64,000 nt of DNA, from positions 346,900 through 410,899 of the forward strand of contig CACVBU010000757.1 in assembly GCA_902728285.1 (NCBI GenBank), in the 5' to 3' direction. This DNA is from Clytia hemisphaerica (taxonomy: Eukaryota; Cnidaria; Hydrozoa; Leptothecata; Clytiidae). A program made the position numbers and the translations under genes. The notes below the pieces were generated by a model, which did no database searches, was not told the origin of the DNA, and saw only the letters and a program-made list of their open reading frames with translations. Shown here piece by piece: positions 46,082-56,554 of the stretch (positions within the stretch are counted from its first letter, which is position 1; each line of letters starts with the position of its first letter).

Positions 46082-48553
46082 TGTATTATGTTTAAAAAAT
46101 ACATCATATTTTAGACATTCTCAACCAAACTAATTTGCAGATTTTTGAAAAACATGTCGAGAAGAACACAACTTTAGGTAGGATGATACTTAATTTTCAC
46201 GCTAATTTCTAGTGCTACTAATTGAATTTCACTGCATGAAATATATGTCTTTCCAGTTTCTTGTCCTTGAAAACTTAATGTTTTCGAACGTACGATTGCG
46301 GAAATATCGATTTTTCCTTACAGTTTTAAGAAAAGATTCTTTTTCTTTAAGTTCTTGAAAAAAGATAATCTTTAAATATTTCTTGCTTCGAAAAGGTGGA
46401 TAATTTCTTTTGTCGTTTTTCATTGAAAAGGAAATATTTCATGTTTCCAGATTGACTATCTTTTCTTGGTTTGTATTTCAAGAAAATACTCGAGGAAATC
46501 AATGAGGTGAATTTTGCGAGTCTGTAGTTTTTTCCGTGTTTAAGTCTAAACAGAGCTTTACGCCGAAAATACATTCGAATTTTCAAATGTAAACAGCGCT
46601 TTGAAAATCGAATGTTTTTGAGTGTTCACACGAGCGCGCAAATGTTTTCGAATGTTTTGAAACACTTTATTTTAGTAAGTACGTTCAATCTGGACAGTCT
46701 GTAAAATGTTATTTGTCACTCGATCTTTCGAAATCATTGAAATCTTTTTTTCTGAGAGGGGAAGGACTGTGATATTTTCTTTTTCTAAATGTTGCATACC
46801 GGTATTCTTTTCATTAAACAGAGTCAAAACGTATTTTCTTTCAAAGAATTATGATTTATAATCAGGAAACACTTCTTAGTAATTTTAACTGTATTTTGGA
46901 TGCACAAGTTTATTGGAAGGGCATTATTTTTGCCCAGAGTTATAGCTTCAGTTAAATTCATTTTTATTCACTTCTTTGTTGTTTACAATTCTTTATTTTA
47001 TTCTGCAAAAAGCTTTAGATTTTTTTTGGTGTTGTCAATGATGATGATGTTAGTGCAATTTAAGAACGAAGAAGATGGGAAGAAGAAAAAACCAAGCTTT
47101 CTTCAGTTTTGAGATGTTTTTGAATTTGAAATGCGTGCTGGATGGAGCTCAACTGCAATAAAACAAAGGTTAGTTAACTTTTATTAATTGTGGACTCTTG
47201 ATATTATTCAAGTCGCAGATGACAAGAGCAAGAGAATTCTCTCACTGTCAACTGAAGAAGGAGTTGTGAAACTTCTACCACCTCGAAATTCATGGAGAAT
47301 CCAGCCTGACTCAGCTCATTATTATTTGCTGGCAAATGCTAAACCCCCTTCACTCTCCTCACTTTAGATATTTAATTTCCCTACATAAGAGCTAAGGCTC
47401 TTTCATTTTCTAATATCCCTGTTCTGGCAGAATGTAGATTGAAATGCTATGTTATGCTATTATGGTCTTTAAAGAGAATGGAAGTAAAAGATGGGTATTT
47501 TATGCTAACCATCCCTGTCTCACTGAAAGAATCTTCTTTATCTCTAAGGTTATGGATTGATGACACAAATCTTGATTTATATTTGATTTATTTATATTCT
47601 TTCTTTTTCTTCAGGATGTAGAAAAAATGGATTTCAGATGGTTTTGGAGTAATTTTTTTCTGGATTTTTTATGTCTGAGCAACAGAAAGTTTAAAATATA
47701 TTGTGCATTGTGTATCAAAAAGTCACCTTGTCTCGTTGTTCTAAATCTGATATCTAGTCCTTCTAGTTTAGATACATCCCCGTCCTATGAATGAGCTATA
47801 AAATATTTCACAAGAAGAATAAAATTCATTTCTTTCCTTTCAATTTTTGCAAGTTTCTTGATTTTTGAAGTTCATTTTGAGACATTTCGCCTCTCTTTTT
47901 CTTCCTCGCCTCCTTCTTTAAAAAAATTCACTTTTTTCTACGCCAATCAGATCTCACGTCTTTTTCCCGATCAGCCAATCACAATGGCTTGTAGAGGGCA
48001 TTACGTAATTTTTTGTCTGGTCTGTAATTTTGATGTTTCCTAGAATCCAATGAATTTTCTTTAGCAGAATAATGGGGCCCACTAAACCTGCAAATGCAGC
48101 GATTGTATTGGCTATCAAAAAGCCATTTTAGATTTTCTTGAAAGCCAGATAAATTGCGGACCGAACCGTGGGTCGGGGCTATTTTTTCATGGTCCCTATC
48201 TCGAATAACAGGAGATCAAAGTCTGGACTTCGAAATTTCCTTTGACAAAATAACTTCCTGAAGAAAATATTTAAGCCATAAAATTAGCCCCGACCCTAGA
48301 TCAGGTGCCCCTATGTGCAGGCCACCCTGAACAGTTGTTTTTGACCCTTAACTCTCGGCCGAGTCGTTGCTTTTTTTGATAAACAGCAATTTTGGGACCT
48401 TACTTCAGTGGTCGTTTACTCGCGGTTCTTGACAGTTTAAACAAAAGAGTTTGCCTTAAACTTCAGTTAAAAGGTTATATTTTCACAATAAATCAATTAC
48501 ACAATATTCTGAACTTGTTTATACGTTTAATTTTGAGCTCAATACTCTTCATT
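46082..48553. other. DUF6589 intron 5 segment
   Basis: AT-rich, with poly-T blocks. Open frames such as that at 46900-47112 have no family features. Nothing supportable. Confidence 0.5.
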
Positions 48554-48688
48554 CACAGGAAAAAAATTTCGATTTCCAAGGTTGGAAATTTCAAGTTTTC
48601 TTAGTTGGAAAAAAGATAAAATCCAATGGAAAATCCAACCTGAAAATGTGGGACATTCTCCAAGGTTGAAAATTTTGCATTTTCCATG

Positions 48689-48893
48689 GCTCGGAATTTT
48701 CGTAAATCCAGGTTGAAAAAAGCCAAAATCCAAATTTAACAAGGTTGGAATTTTTTAAAATTCACGTTGAAAAAAGCCAAAATCCAAATTTAACAAGGTT
48801 GGAATTTTCGTAAATCCAGGTTGAAAAAAGCCAAACTCCAAATTTAACAAGGTTGGAATTTTTTAAAATTCACGTTGAAAAAAGCCAAAATCC
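48689..48893 (+). repeat. Tandem repeat, four 54-bp units alternating in two variants
   Basis: Each unit contains AGGTTGGAATTTT (48741, 48795, 48849) and GTTGAAAAAAGCCAAA. Units 1 and 3 carry CGTAAATCCAGG, whereas units 2 and 4 carry TTAAAATTCACG, so the real period is a 108-bp dimer. Confidence 0.8.
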
Positions 48894-49270
48894 AAAAAGT
48901 GATGGCAGAGATGTGGAAAAGAGATCTTAAACAAGGTTTTTGTTTTTGTGAACAGTCACTCGCTAGCCTAGGCTCGATGGCTCCCGGTCAATCTCTCGTT
49001 ATTGTTCGCACAGATACGTGGTTGATCTTAGATCACTCACACAGCTCAGCAGGGCGCTATTTGAAGCTATGACACAAGTACCCTATGTGCTTCACTGTGC
49101 GAACTCACTGCGATTGACCGAGGCCGCTCCGAAGAGACGCCTCACCTGACGGAAACTTACAGCTTGACTGCTCACATTATAACCTAATATCTAGGTTAGC
49201 TATATATCAAAACAGTTTTGAGCGAAAAATCGCTTGTGGTTTTCCCAAGGACATGCGCAGAAAATGGTTA

Positions 49271-49610
49271 GAAAAACGTAATTTCCACATGGATTTTTAA
49301 CGTTTTCCAAACTGTTTGGAAAAACACAAATTTCCAACCCAAAAAGTCTAGTTTTCCAATCGAAAGAGTTTCAATCTTAGAAAAATGTAATTTCCACATG
49401 GATTTTTAACGTTTTCCAAACTGTTTGGGAGAAACACAAATTTCCGACCCAAAAAGTCTAGTTTTTCAACTTGAGGTATCAAATTTACTAAAATATGTAT
49501 TTTCACATCGATTTTTGACATTTTTTTTCAATTCCCAAACTGTTTGGAAAATAAAAATTTCCCACCCAAAAAGTCATGTTTTCCAACCAGCCTTGGAAAA
49601 TTGTCATTTC
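49271..49610 (+). repeat. Tandem repeat, about three units of 109 bp
   Basis: GAAAAACGTAATTTCCACAT at 49271 recurs at 49380 and, diverged, at 49490. Each is followed by CCAAACTGTTTGG and ACCCAAAAAGTC. The unit length is close to twice 54 bp, like the neighbouring array. Confidence 0.75.
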
Positions 49611-50763
49611 TACATGGGTTTTTTTCACTTGATTTTTCAAGGGCATTGATTTATTCTACAAAACCTATGGGTAATTTACGTTTTCCAAATCAGCTTAAGG
49701 TAATCGCTCAAATTTTCAACCTTCAATTATAAAACCAAAATTTTCAACCCAAAAATATTGAATTTCCAACCTTGGAAATCGAAAATTTTTTCCTGTGATT
49801 ATGAAAATCGCAAAATTTGATAAATTTTACAGACCAGAAAATTCACCTCATTGACACACTCGAGTATAAAGTTTTCGTCTTGAAATTTAAACGAAAATAT
49901 TTTTCATGAAAATATCAAATTTTCATGCCGAATTTATCGAAAATACAATCATCAAATACAATAAAAAAAGGTAAGAATTTCGTTTTTAAAGAACATTATA
50001 ATATCTACGTCGGGATAAAAGTAAGGAGCAGATTTTCTTGCAGCTGATTTGGCAAAAGTAAAATAAATATTTCAATTTTATGAGAATGTGTTCTTTAGGA
50101 TTGATCCCTTGATTGACAAGATTATTTTTTAATTAAAAAATATTATATTGTCCAATGACCCCTGTGCCTGTTAGCGTGATGACAGGAAAAAGAAGAGGTG
50201 TCCTCTGTTGACCAAACTAGGTGCCGCTTTTCTTTTTCGCACCTTAGAATTAGAAGTTTTAAGGCGAAAGGAGAAAGAAATGTCCTACATCTTTTACTTT
50301 GTTTCGTCTCCGCTTAGAAATTGCACTGTATAAACTTTCATCCCCATAGTGGGAGAAGCTCCACCGGGGAGCTTTGTACTCTATGATATACAGATTTTTC
50401 AAATTCTAGATTTTTCTTTTAAATCTTAAATTTTGACAATAAAGTCAGATCAACAACTGTTGAAAGTGCAAACCACACTTCGCGCAACCTCAGCATTATT
50501 TGCATAATTTGTAGGCCAATTTTGTAAAATTTGTATCACTACTTTTAAAGAAACTCAATACATCCCTGTCTCACAGCCCCTGTGGAACTTTTTCCCACAT
50601 GGAACCACAACCCACTGGAAAATTTAGCAAAAATTTCATCCTCTGATGAAAAATACCCTATCATTTCAGCCCCACTGGGAAATTGACTTTGAATTCATCC
50701 CCATATAAAAATTATATTTAAGAAATTGCGTTCAAAACCATTCCATTATATTTTTGAACTCAA

Positions 50764-51117
50764 AAAGTATATAAATTCTACATTGGCCTTACCGAAAGAG
50801 AATTCAAGCAGCGATATAATGAACACAAGCAATCTATCAACAACGCTAAGTACAAAAACAGCACAACCCTGTCTACGTATATTTGGGCCTTAAAAGAAAA
50901 GAATATTGCCCCGACGTTAAAATGGTCTATCCAAAAACGGGTCAAATCCTACTCTAACACTTCCAAAATGTGCCGCCTTTGTTTACAAGAAAAATTAGAA
51001 ATCCTGAGATTCGAAAACAAAGACGAATTGCTTAACAAAAGATCCGAAATCGTTTCTAAATGTCGTCACATGAATAAGTTTATGTTCAAACATTATAAAA
51101 CAAAAGACTGGACATAG
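50764..51117 (+). pseudogene. GIY-YIG endonuclease C-terminal fragment of a Penelope-like retroelement
   Basis: A frame from 50764 to the TAG at 51115 encodes KVYKFYIGLTEREFKQRYNE, then STYIWALKE, and a cysteine motif CRLCLQEKLEIL with LLNKRSEIVSKCRH. YIG, an arginine a few residues on, and the later CxxC..CRH finger are known marks of GIY-YIG domains at the C-terminus of Penelope-like reverse transcriptases. No RT domain is found upstream, so this is a 5'-truncated copy. It lies in DUF6589 intron 5, same orientation. The frame is clean to its stop, which suggests a fairly recent insertion. The 3' tail may reach about 51350. Confidence 0.7.
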
Positions 51118-52308
51118 CTGCTCACATGGGAATTATAATTCTAATTACTCATTAATTTTTACGACTTGTCGATTCTAGCGGTGTTTGAAATTTGAATTTT
51201 TTCAATTAGATCAAACTTGTATCATATGTAGCTGATGATTGTAAGCATGAAACTTTAAGTTCTACATTTTAAAAAAAGTTTTGACTCATCATTATTATAA
51301 ATTCTATCCCCATTGGGATTTTGAAAGAATTGTTTATCCAACTGCGGCGGGTCTTGACACAGGGGTGTCTCAATGGAGTTGAGTAAATAGTTGTGTATGA
51401 AGATTCCCTCTTCAATTACTTATTGATTTTAATGCATTGTATGCAAAATTGTTTTTTTTGATTTTATACGCATTGTTTTTTTGATTTTATACGCATTAAC
51501 ATAAAATTATTAACTCATTAATTCATTATTAACATAAAAGTTTTAGTTGAGGCTATAGCTGAAAATTCGCCTGAATTTATTCTTGGAAATTTTTAATCTT
51601 TACAAAAATACCGGTAAAATCTATTCATCGATACGTTTACTCGTGTTAGTTTAAAAGTTTAAAACATTTTCTATACATTTTGTCAATCTACTAAAAAAGC
51701 TTTACAAATCCTCCCCTTCTTGGCTTTGAAGCATTGTGCTTTAGCATCTTCACCAGATTTTCTACAACTAGACTAATTGGAGATGTTTGGAAACGATTTT
51801 TGTTTTAAGGGCTGTAAACTGGATATGCTCAAATTAATCTTCTTCAAATTCATTATACATGACTTTAAAGCTTTCATTTCATTCCATTTTGAGATTATCT
51901 TTAAAATTTTGTGTTTTTGTAAAACTTGCAAAACTTTTCAAAATCTTTCAAAGATCTTTTATTTAAGTCTTAATTTCAATTTACTTCATTATAGTTGACA
52001 AATGTAATGCGAGGCAATTTTTACTCCTTATATATTTGAATCAAATGCAAGGGTGTTTTGTAGAAGGAAAGGAGAACAATTTATTTGAGGCATTCTTTCA
52101 GCGTTTGTGACGCTTTGCTTACGGCTAGTAGGTTGCATTTAAGCCTGTATTTTACATTATAGATAGCATAAAATTTTTGGATGTATTAGATATTTTGCAA
52201 ATCAGCCAAAAATAATTTTTATGGTCAGTGAGTTTGACGAGTTTTTCATACAGAACGAATCAGGAATGTATATAAAAAGAAACCACTTTGATTTTGATAT
52301 TTCATGAA
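51118..52308. other. DUF6589 intron 5 segment
   Basis: It begins with the likely 3' UTR of the Penelope fragment. A direct duplication of TTGATTTTATACGCATT lies near 51460-51500. No other features. Confidence 0.45.
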
Positions 52309-52541
52309 TACACGTTTTTTTATAAGAACATCCAAAATTTTTGCCTTCGGAAATAAGCCTAAAAAGTATGCTTGACATGTTCTTATCCCCCTCCCATTTT
52401 ATGAGTATTTATGGCCATGTTCCTAAGAAATCGGGAGTTTTTGAGTTCCCAAAGCCTTGAAATATTCCTAACTTGTTCTTAACATTTTGGCCTTTTAAGC
52501 CTTATGTTCTTATATAGTTTGTTCTTATAAAAAAACGTGTA
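52309..52541. mobile_element. Inverted-repeat element family B, copy 2 (233 bp)
   Basis: TACACGTTTTTTTATAAGAA (plus CA) at the left is exactly inverted at the right. The interior shares ACTTGTTCTTAACATTTTGG-type sequence with 10259-10506. No ORF. Confidence 0.8.
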
Positions 52542-54934
52542 GTATTAAGTTTTTGCGTTAACTAATTCTCGTAAACTTGGGGCAGTGGTGTGTACGAAGA
52601 GCTCCTAAAAACAGTTCAATTAATTAAACTTGTTAAAATTAAACTCGAATGCTTTAACTTGATGGAAGAAAAGAACGATTCGTAGTTTCTCTTTTTTGGC
52701 GATATTTCAAAGGCTGAAAAATTTGTTTGGAGGTTTCATCAAAAAAATACAATTAACTGTTTGAACTGAACAACACCATTCCCTTTGGGACCCTGTGTTA
52801 ACACATTTATAATTGTGGAGAAATTACGATATTTTCAATTGCAGTCCAATTAAGTCTCTTATAGAAAAATGTTGATAAAGAGATTTTAATTGGCAGAAAT
52901 TAAAAGAGGGAAAGAAATTTGATTTGTCACGAAATCTTGTAATATGCTTTCACACGAACTTTACAGTGAAACAAGTAAATACTTGGCGATGAATATGCGT
53001 CAATAATGCTAAAGAGGCCATGCAATGATCATGTAAGTACTCACTTGTTCAAGTTATTTTTGAAATAACCTGTCTAAAACGCGTAATTTCTTTCTTGCTA
53101 TTATGTTTTTTTGTAATCTTCAAGTCATTTTGGATTTTTACTAGTTATTTTCAATTTAAAGTTCAATTCAATTTTCAATAAAAATAAATTAATCTGTTTG
53201 ATAATCCTGTTTAAAAAGTAGAGTATAATTTTTATCATTTTCTCTCTACAAAAAGTCGAAAAACGTATCGCGAGCTCGGCGGTGGGAGCCTAAACATCAA
53301 TTCTGTGCAATGTCAAAGACGTGTGGAGAAAACTTATCACAAAATGAACATCGTCTCATCAGAAGACCAAGAAATAAATGGTATTAAGAAAAAGAAGTAA
53401 AGATGATTGTTCGACAACACAACAAAAGAAACATCTTCAATGCTTCAATGAGCGAAGTATCGGAGAACCCTCGGGAAAAGAGGCACGATATACAACTGAA
53501 GGAGTAATTGTTGTACTTCTTTTATTAATTAGTTCATCATTTTTTATACAAATACAATTTCTTGAACCGTAACCTAAATCTTATTTCTTAAATTCGAAAA
53601 ATGCTTTACAATGTCAGAAATATCCCCCAACCCTATAAGCTCCTTCTATACCACATCAATTATTGCCATTGTTTTAAAAATTATATATCATGATTTATTA
53701 TCTTACATTATCTTATTAATTTATGTCATTTTATGTAAATAAGGCATACTTTAGATTTTTAGGACAAGAATTACGAGTTAATAGATAGTAATATGATTTT
53801 TTTAATATTGACTTTAATTTTAAAGAAGAAAATCATCCAAGAATATTTAATAATTCAATATCTTATCGAATTTAATCTCGCGTCTAATTGTCGCTACAGT
53901 AACCAGAAATTTAATGTTTCCATATTAGAAGTTTTTTACCTTTTCAATGTTATGAAATGAGGCGGATCAAGTATTTTTTAAGCTAGAATATATATTCCCA
54001 ATAACGAAACGTTGGTTATTTCTGGTCTAGACATCTGCATCTTTTCGAAAATGCGTAAATAATAAATTGTTAATCTTTCCTTTCATTAAAAGAATTTCGT
54101 TATTTTTTTTACAAAAAAGGTTCGTCTTTTCTCAATTTTGAATTTAACATTTCCATGGGTAAGAAAACAAGTAAAAGTGAATCTTCACTGCGTGGAGAAA
54201 GTCTTACATTTTCACTTCAGAGAAAAGTAGTACTTTTCGTGGCTAAAAATGTAATCATTTTGTACATCGAAAAGTTAATTATGTCGTTATTTAGAAAATT
54301 TAAGCTTTTCGAGAAATAGTGAAGATTCACTGTTACTTGTTTTCACACAGAAGAAAATTCAATGATTTCAAAACAAGAAAATCGAGAGAAAAGTTAACTT
54401 TTCGTCATATATCTTGCGTTAGAGAAGACAACTTTTCATGCAGTGTTTTGAGCGGAATATGGTGAAACGTGAAACGTGATTATTAAAGGCAGTTTACATA
54501 ACTTTAAAATGATTTGATTTTGCAAGGGCTAGATTTTGCAGATGACGCTTTTCACGATTTCGTGGATTTATACTGCCAAAATCTACATACTAGTTGTTTA
54601 TATATACTTTCTAACGTTTCTTTAACGTCAATAAGGACAATTTTAGAAATTTGTTTATATGATTTTAGAGATGACGCCTTTTCAAATTAAAAATTCAGCA
54701 TGAATTCACGAAATCTGCGAAAGTTAGCCTAGCTAATGCTATTAGCTTTATTGGTTCGTTTAGAAACTTACACACAAAACGAAGAATCCGTTATTGAGAA
54801 AATGGTCGCTCCACCAATATCTGGTAACAATATCATTTAATTTCAACTTTTTCCATAGTCAGAATGATTTTAATATTTATCTACACCATTTCATAAAGCT
54901 ACGTACGTTGGAAACCCTTTTCTTATTTACACAG
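52542..54934. other. DUF6589 intron 5 segment
   Basis: No exon of the DUF6589 gene is seen. A 64-codon open frame at 53378-53572 starts with ATG and ends in a single hydrophobic segment (VIVVLLLLISSSFFI), a tail-anchor-like pattern, but no other evidence supports it as a gene. Confidence 0.35.
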
Positions 54935-55608
54935 GTTCTACACCCAAAAGGTCCGACGCCAATTCCAGAATCAGCAGGACTGAACGATCTGGCGATCAAT
55001 CCAATTCCGTCGCGGCTGAACAGTCTGTTCTTAACTTTGAAATTACCACGGTTGAACGACCAAGCATTTCCAATACTGAAAAGTCCGCTGAAAAGTCCGC
55101 TAAAAAATCCTTGGAGTTCAATTGTACGTCGTAAATCAATCTTTCTTTATATTCATCACGGGAGTTCTAGTCTTAAAAAAGTTTTGTTTTCGAGCATTAT
55201 AATAGTTCCGTTGTAATGTATTTTATGTAGTAATCTTGTTTCTTTTCCACAATAGCCACTGAAAAAGATTTCAAGGCTGTTATCGACAATTTGGATACCA
55301 CCCATAAAGTGTCAGACATGAACGAGAACAACCAAAACGTCAGCACACACCATACTGCGAAACTTGCTGTTTTTGATAGAGTCACCCCACCTGACGAATT
55401 AAGCGGAACGCACCCAAAATACACCATTGACGAATTGGATAACAGTTTGTTTCTTTGTTCTCCAGCCGAACATGTAAAACAACGTCTGAACTATATCGTG
55501 TTAATATCGAGAATCACGTAAAATGCTTGAAACCATTCCAGTCTGAAGTAATCCGTCACATCCGCCACGATCATTCTAAAGAAATGAGAAACAAGGAACA
55601 TGCTGAAT

Positions 55609-56325
55609 GGACCTACCTAATGATTAACATCAGATGAAAATAAGAAAAAAGTGACAATAATTGTACACAAATTCAGAATGGAAAAATAAAGCTTGTGTGT
55701 TGAATAATGTAAAATGGTAAAAAGGAATGTCCCCAAATACGAAAATCACTTAAACCATTCAGACCCAAAAAACCTTTTAAGCTGTTTTTGGCCCAAATTT
55801 GCCCAAAAAAAATTTCCTTAAAAATCTGGCTCCATCACATTTTGGGCATTGTCATTTTGCATCATTGTGCAAAAAATCAGAAAAAAATAATGAGTCAACT
55901 TTGAGAAAAGCTATATTTTCTTATTTGGTTAAAGGGAATTTCCCCAAAATACGAAAATCCGTTTTTTAAGGCGAATAAGAATTTTCCGGGAAAAACCGCT
56001 TCAGCCATTCTTTAGAGAATCTTGCCCTCCATCTTTGTACAAAAAATCAGAAAAAAGTAATGACAGGATTTTGCAAAGTCCAAAAAACCCTCTTTTTAGG
56101 TAGTTTTTGGCCCAAATTTTCCCAAATAAATTTTTTCTCAAAAATCGGGCTCCGTCACGTTCTGGGCATTGCCATTTTGCATCATTGTGCAAAAAATCTG
56201 AAAAAACTAATGAGCCAATCCTGAGAAAAGCTGGTAACAGACGGACGGACGGACGAACGAACGAACGAACGGACGGACATGGGTTAATTTATAGAACCTC
56301 CACCGGGGCACCCGGAGGTAGGTCC
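55609..56325 (+). mobile_element. MITE family E, copy 2 (717 bp), inserted inside DUF6589 exon 7
   Basis: The element runs from GGACCTACCT to AGGTAGGTCC. On its left the exon reads HSKEMRNKEHAE. On its right only fifteen exon bases (AAAAAGAGTGACACT) remain before a consensus donor, GTAAGT, so it split a coding exon. It has a (GGAC/GAAC)n microsatellite at about 56240-56279 and the same internal duplication as copy 1. Confidence 0.85.
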
Positions 56326-56388
56326 AAAAAGAGTGACACTGTAAGTCTAAGATTTGGGTTATTCACGCTTCAAAATCAAATCCTGGCT

Positions 56389-56554
56389 GGGACAATAGAC
56401 GATATCGGATTTAGATAAATGCAATGCATTCTGGTTTCTAGGGACTCTCAAAGGAATTATAATAGATCAATTATAATAGATTATAATTCCTTTGCTAGTC
56501 CCTAGAAACCAGAATGCATTGCATTTATCTAAATCCGATATCGTCTATTATCCC
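56389..56554. repeat. Near-perfect 166-bp palindrome
   Basis: The arms are about 75 bp. The left starts GGGACAATAGACGATATCGG and runs through ATGCAATGCATTCTGGTTTC. The right is its inverse, ending ATATCGTCTATTATCCC, with a single mismatch visible near the tips and a short AT-rich centre. It sits 49 bp downstream of exon 7 of the DUF6589 gene. It would fold as a long hairpin in RNA. Confidence 0.85.

Larger units (their letters stand above)
48554..49797. mobile_element. 1.24-kb TIR element containing two tandem arrays
   Basis: CACAGGAAAAAAATTTCGAT and TTCCAAGGTTGGAAATT at the left are inverted at the right, with a flanking ATT on each side (48551-48553 and 49798-49800). It holds a 54-bp tandem array at 48689-48893 and an array of about 109 bp at 49271-49610. 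Between them is a GC-richer core with inverted GTGCGAAC/GTTCGCAC words. No transposase. Confidence 0.75.

Noticed and set aside
46900-47112. 70-codon ORF with hydrophobic blocks
   Set aside because: Composition follows poly-T DNA; there is no start context or homology.
53378-53572. 64-codon ORF with a C-terminal hydrophobic helix
   Set aside because: Tail-anchor-like but alone in a 9.6-kb intron and of a length expected by chance, so it is mentioned only in the interval note.
55474-55541. A 68-bp GTAAAA..CCAG intron that would restore the DUF6589 frame in exon 7
   Set aside because: It would remove sequence on both sides (LNYIVLISRI and HVKCLKPFQ) that fits the family pattern, so a small frameshift near 55515 is more likely. 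It remains a possible rescue splice.
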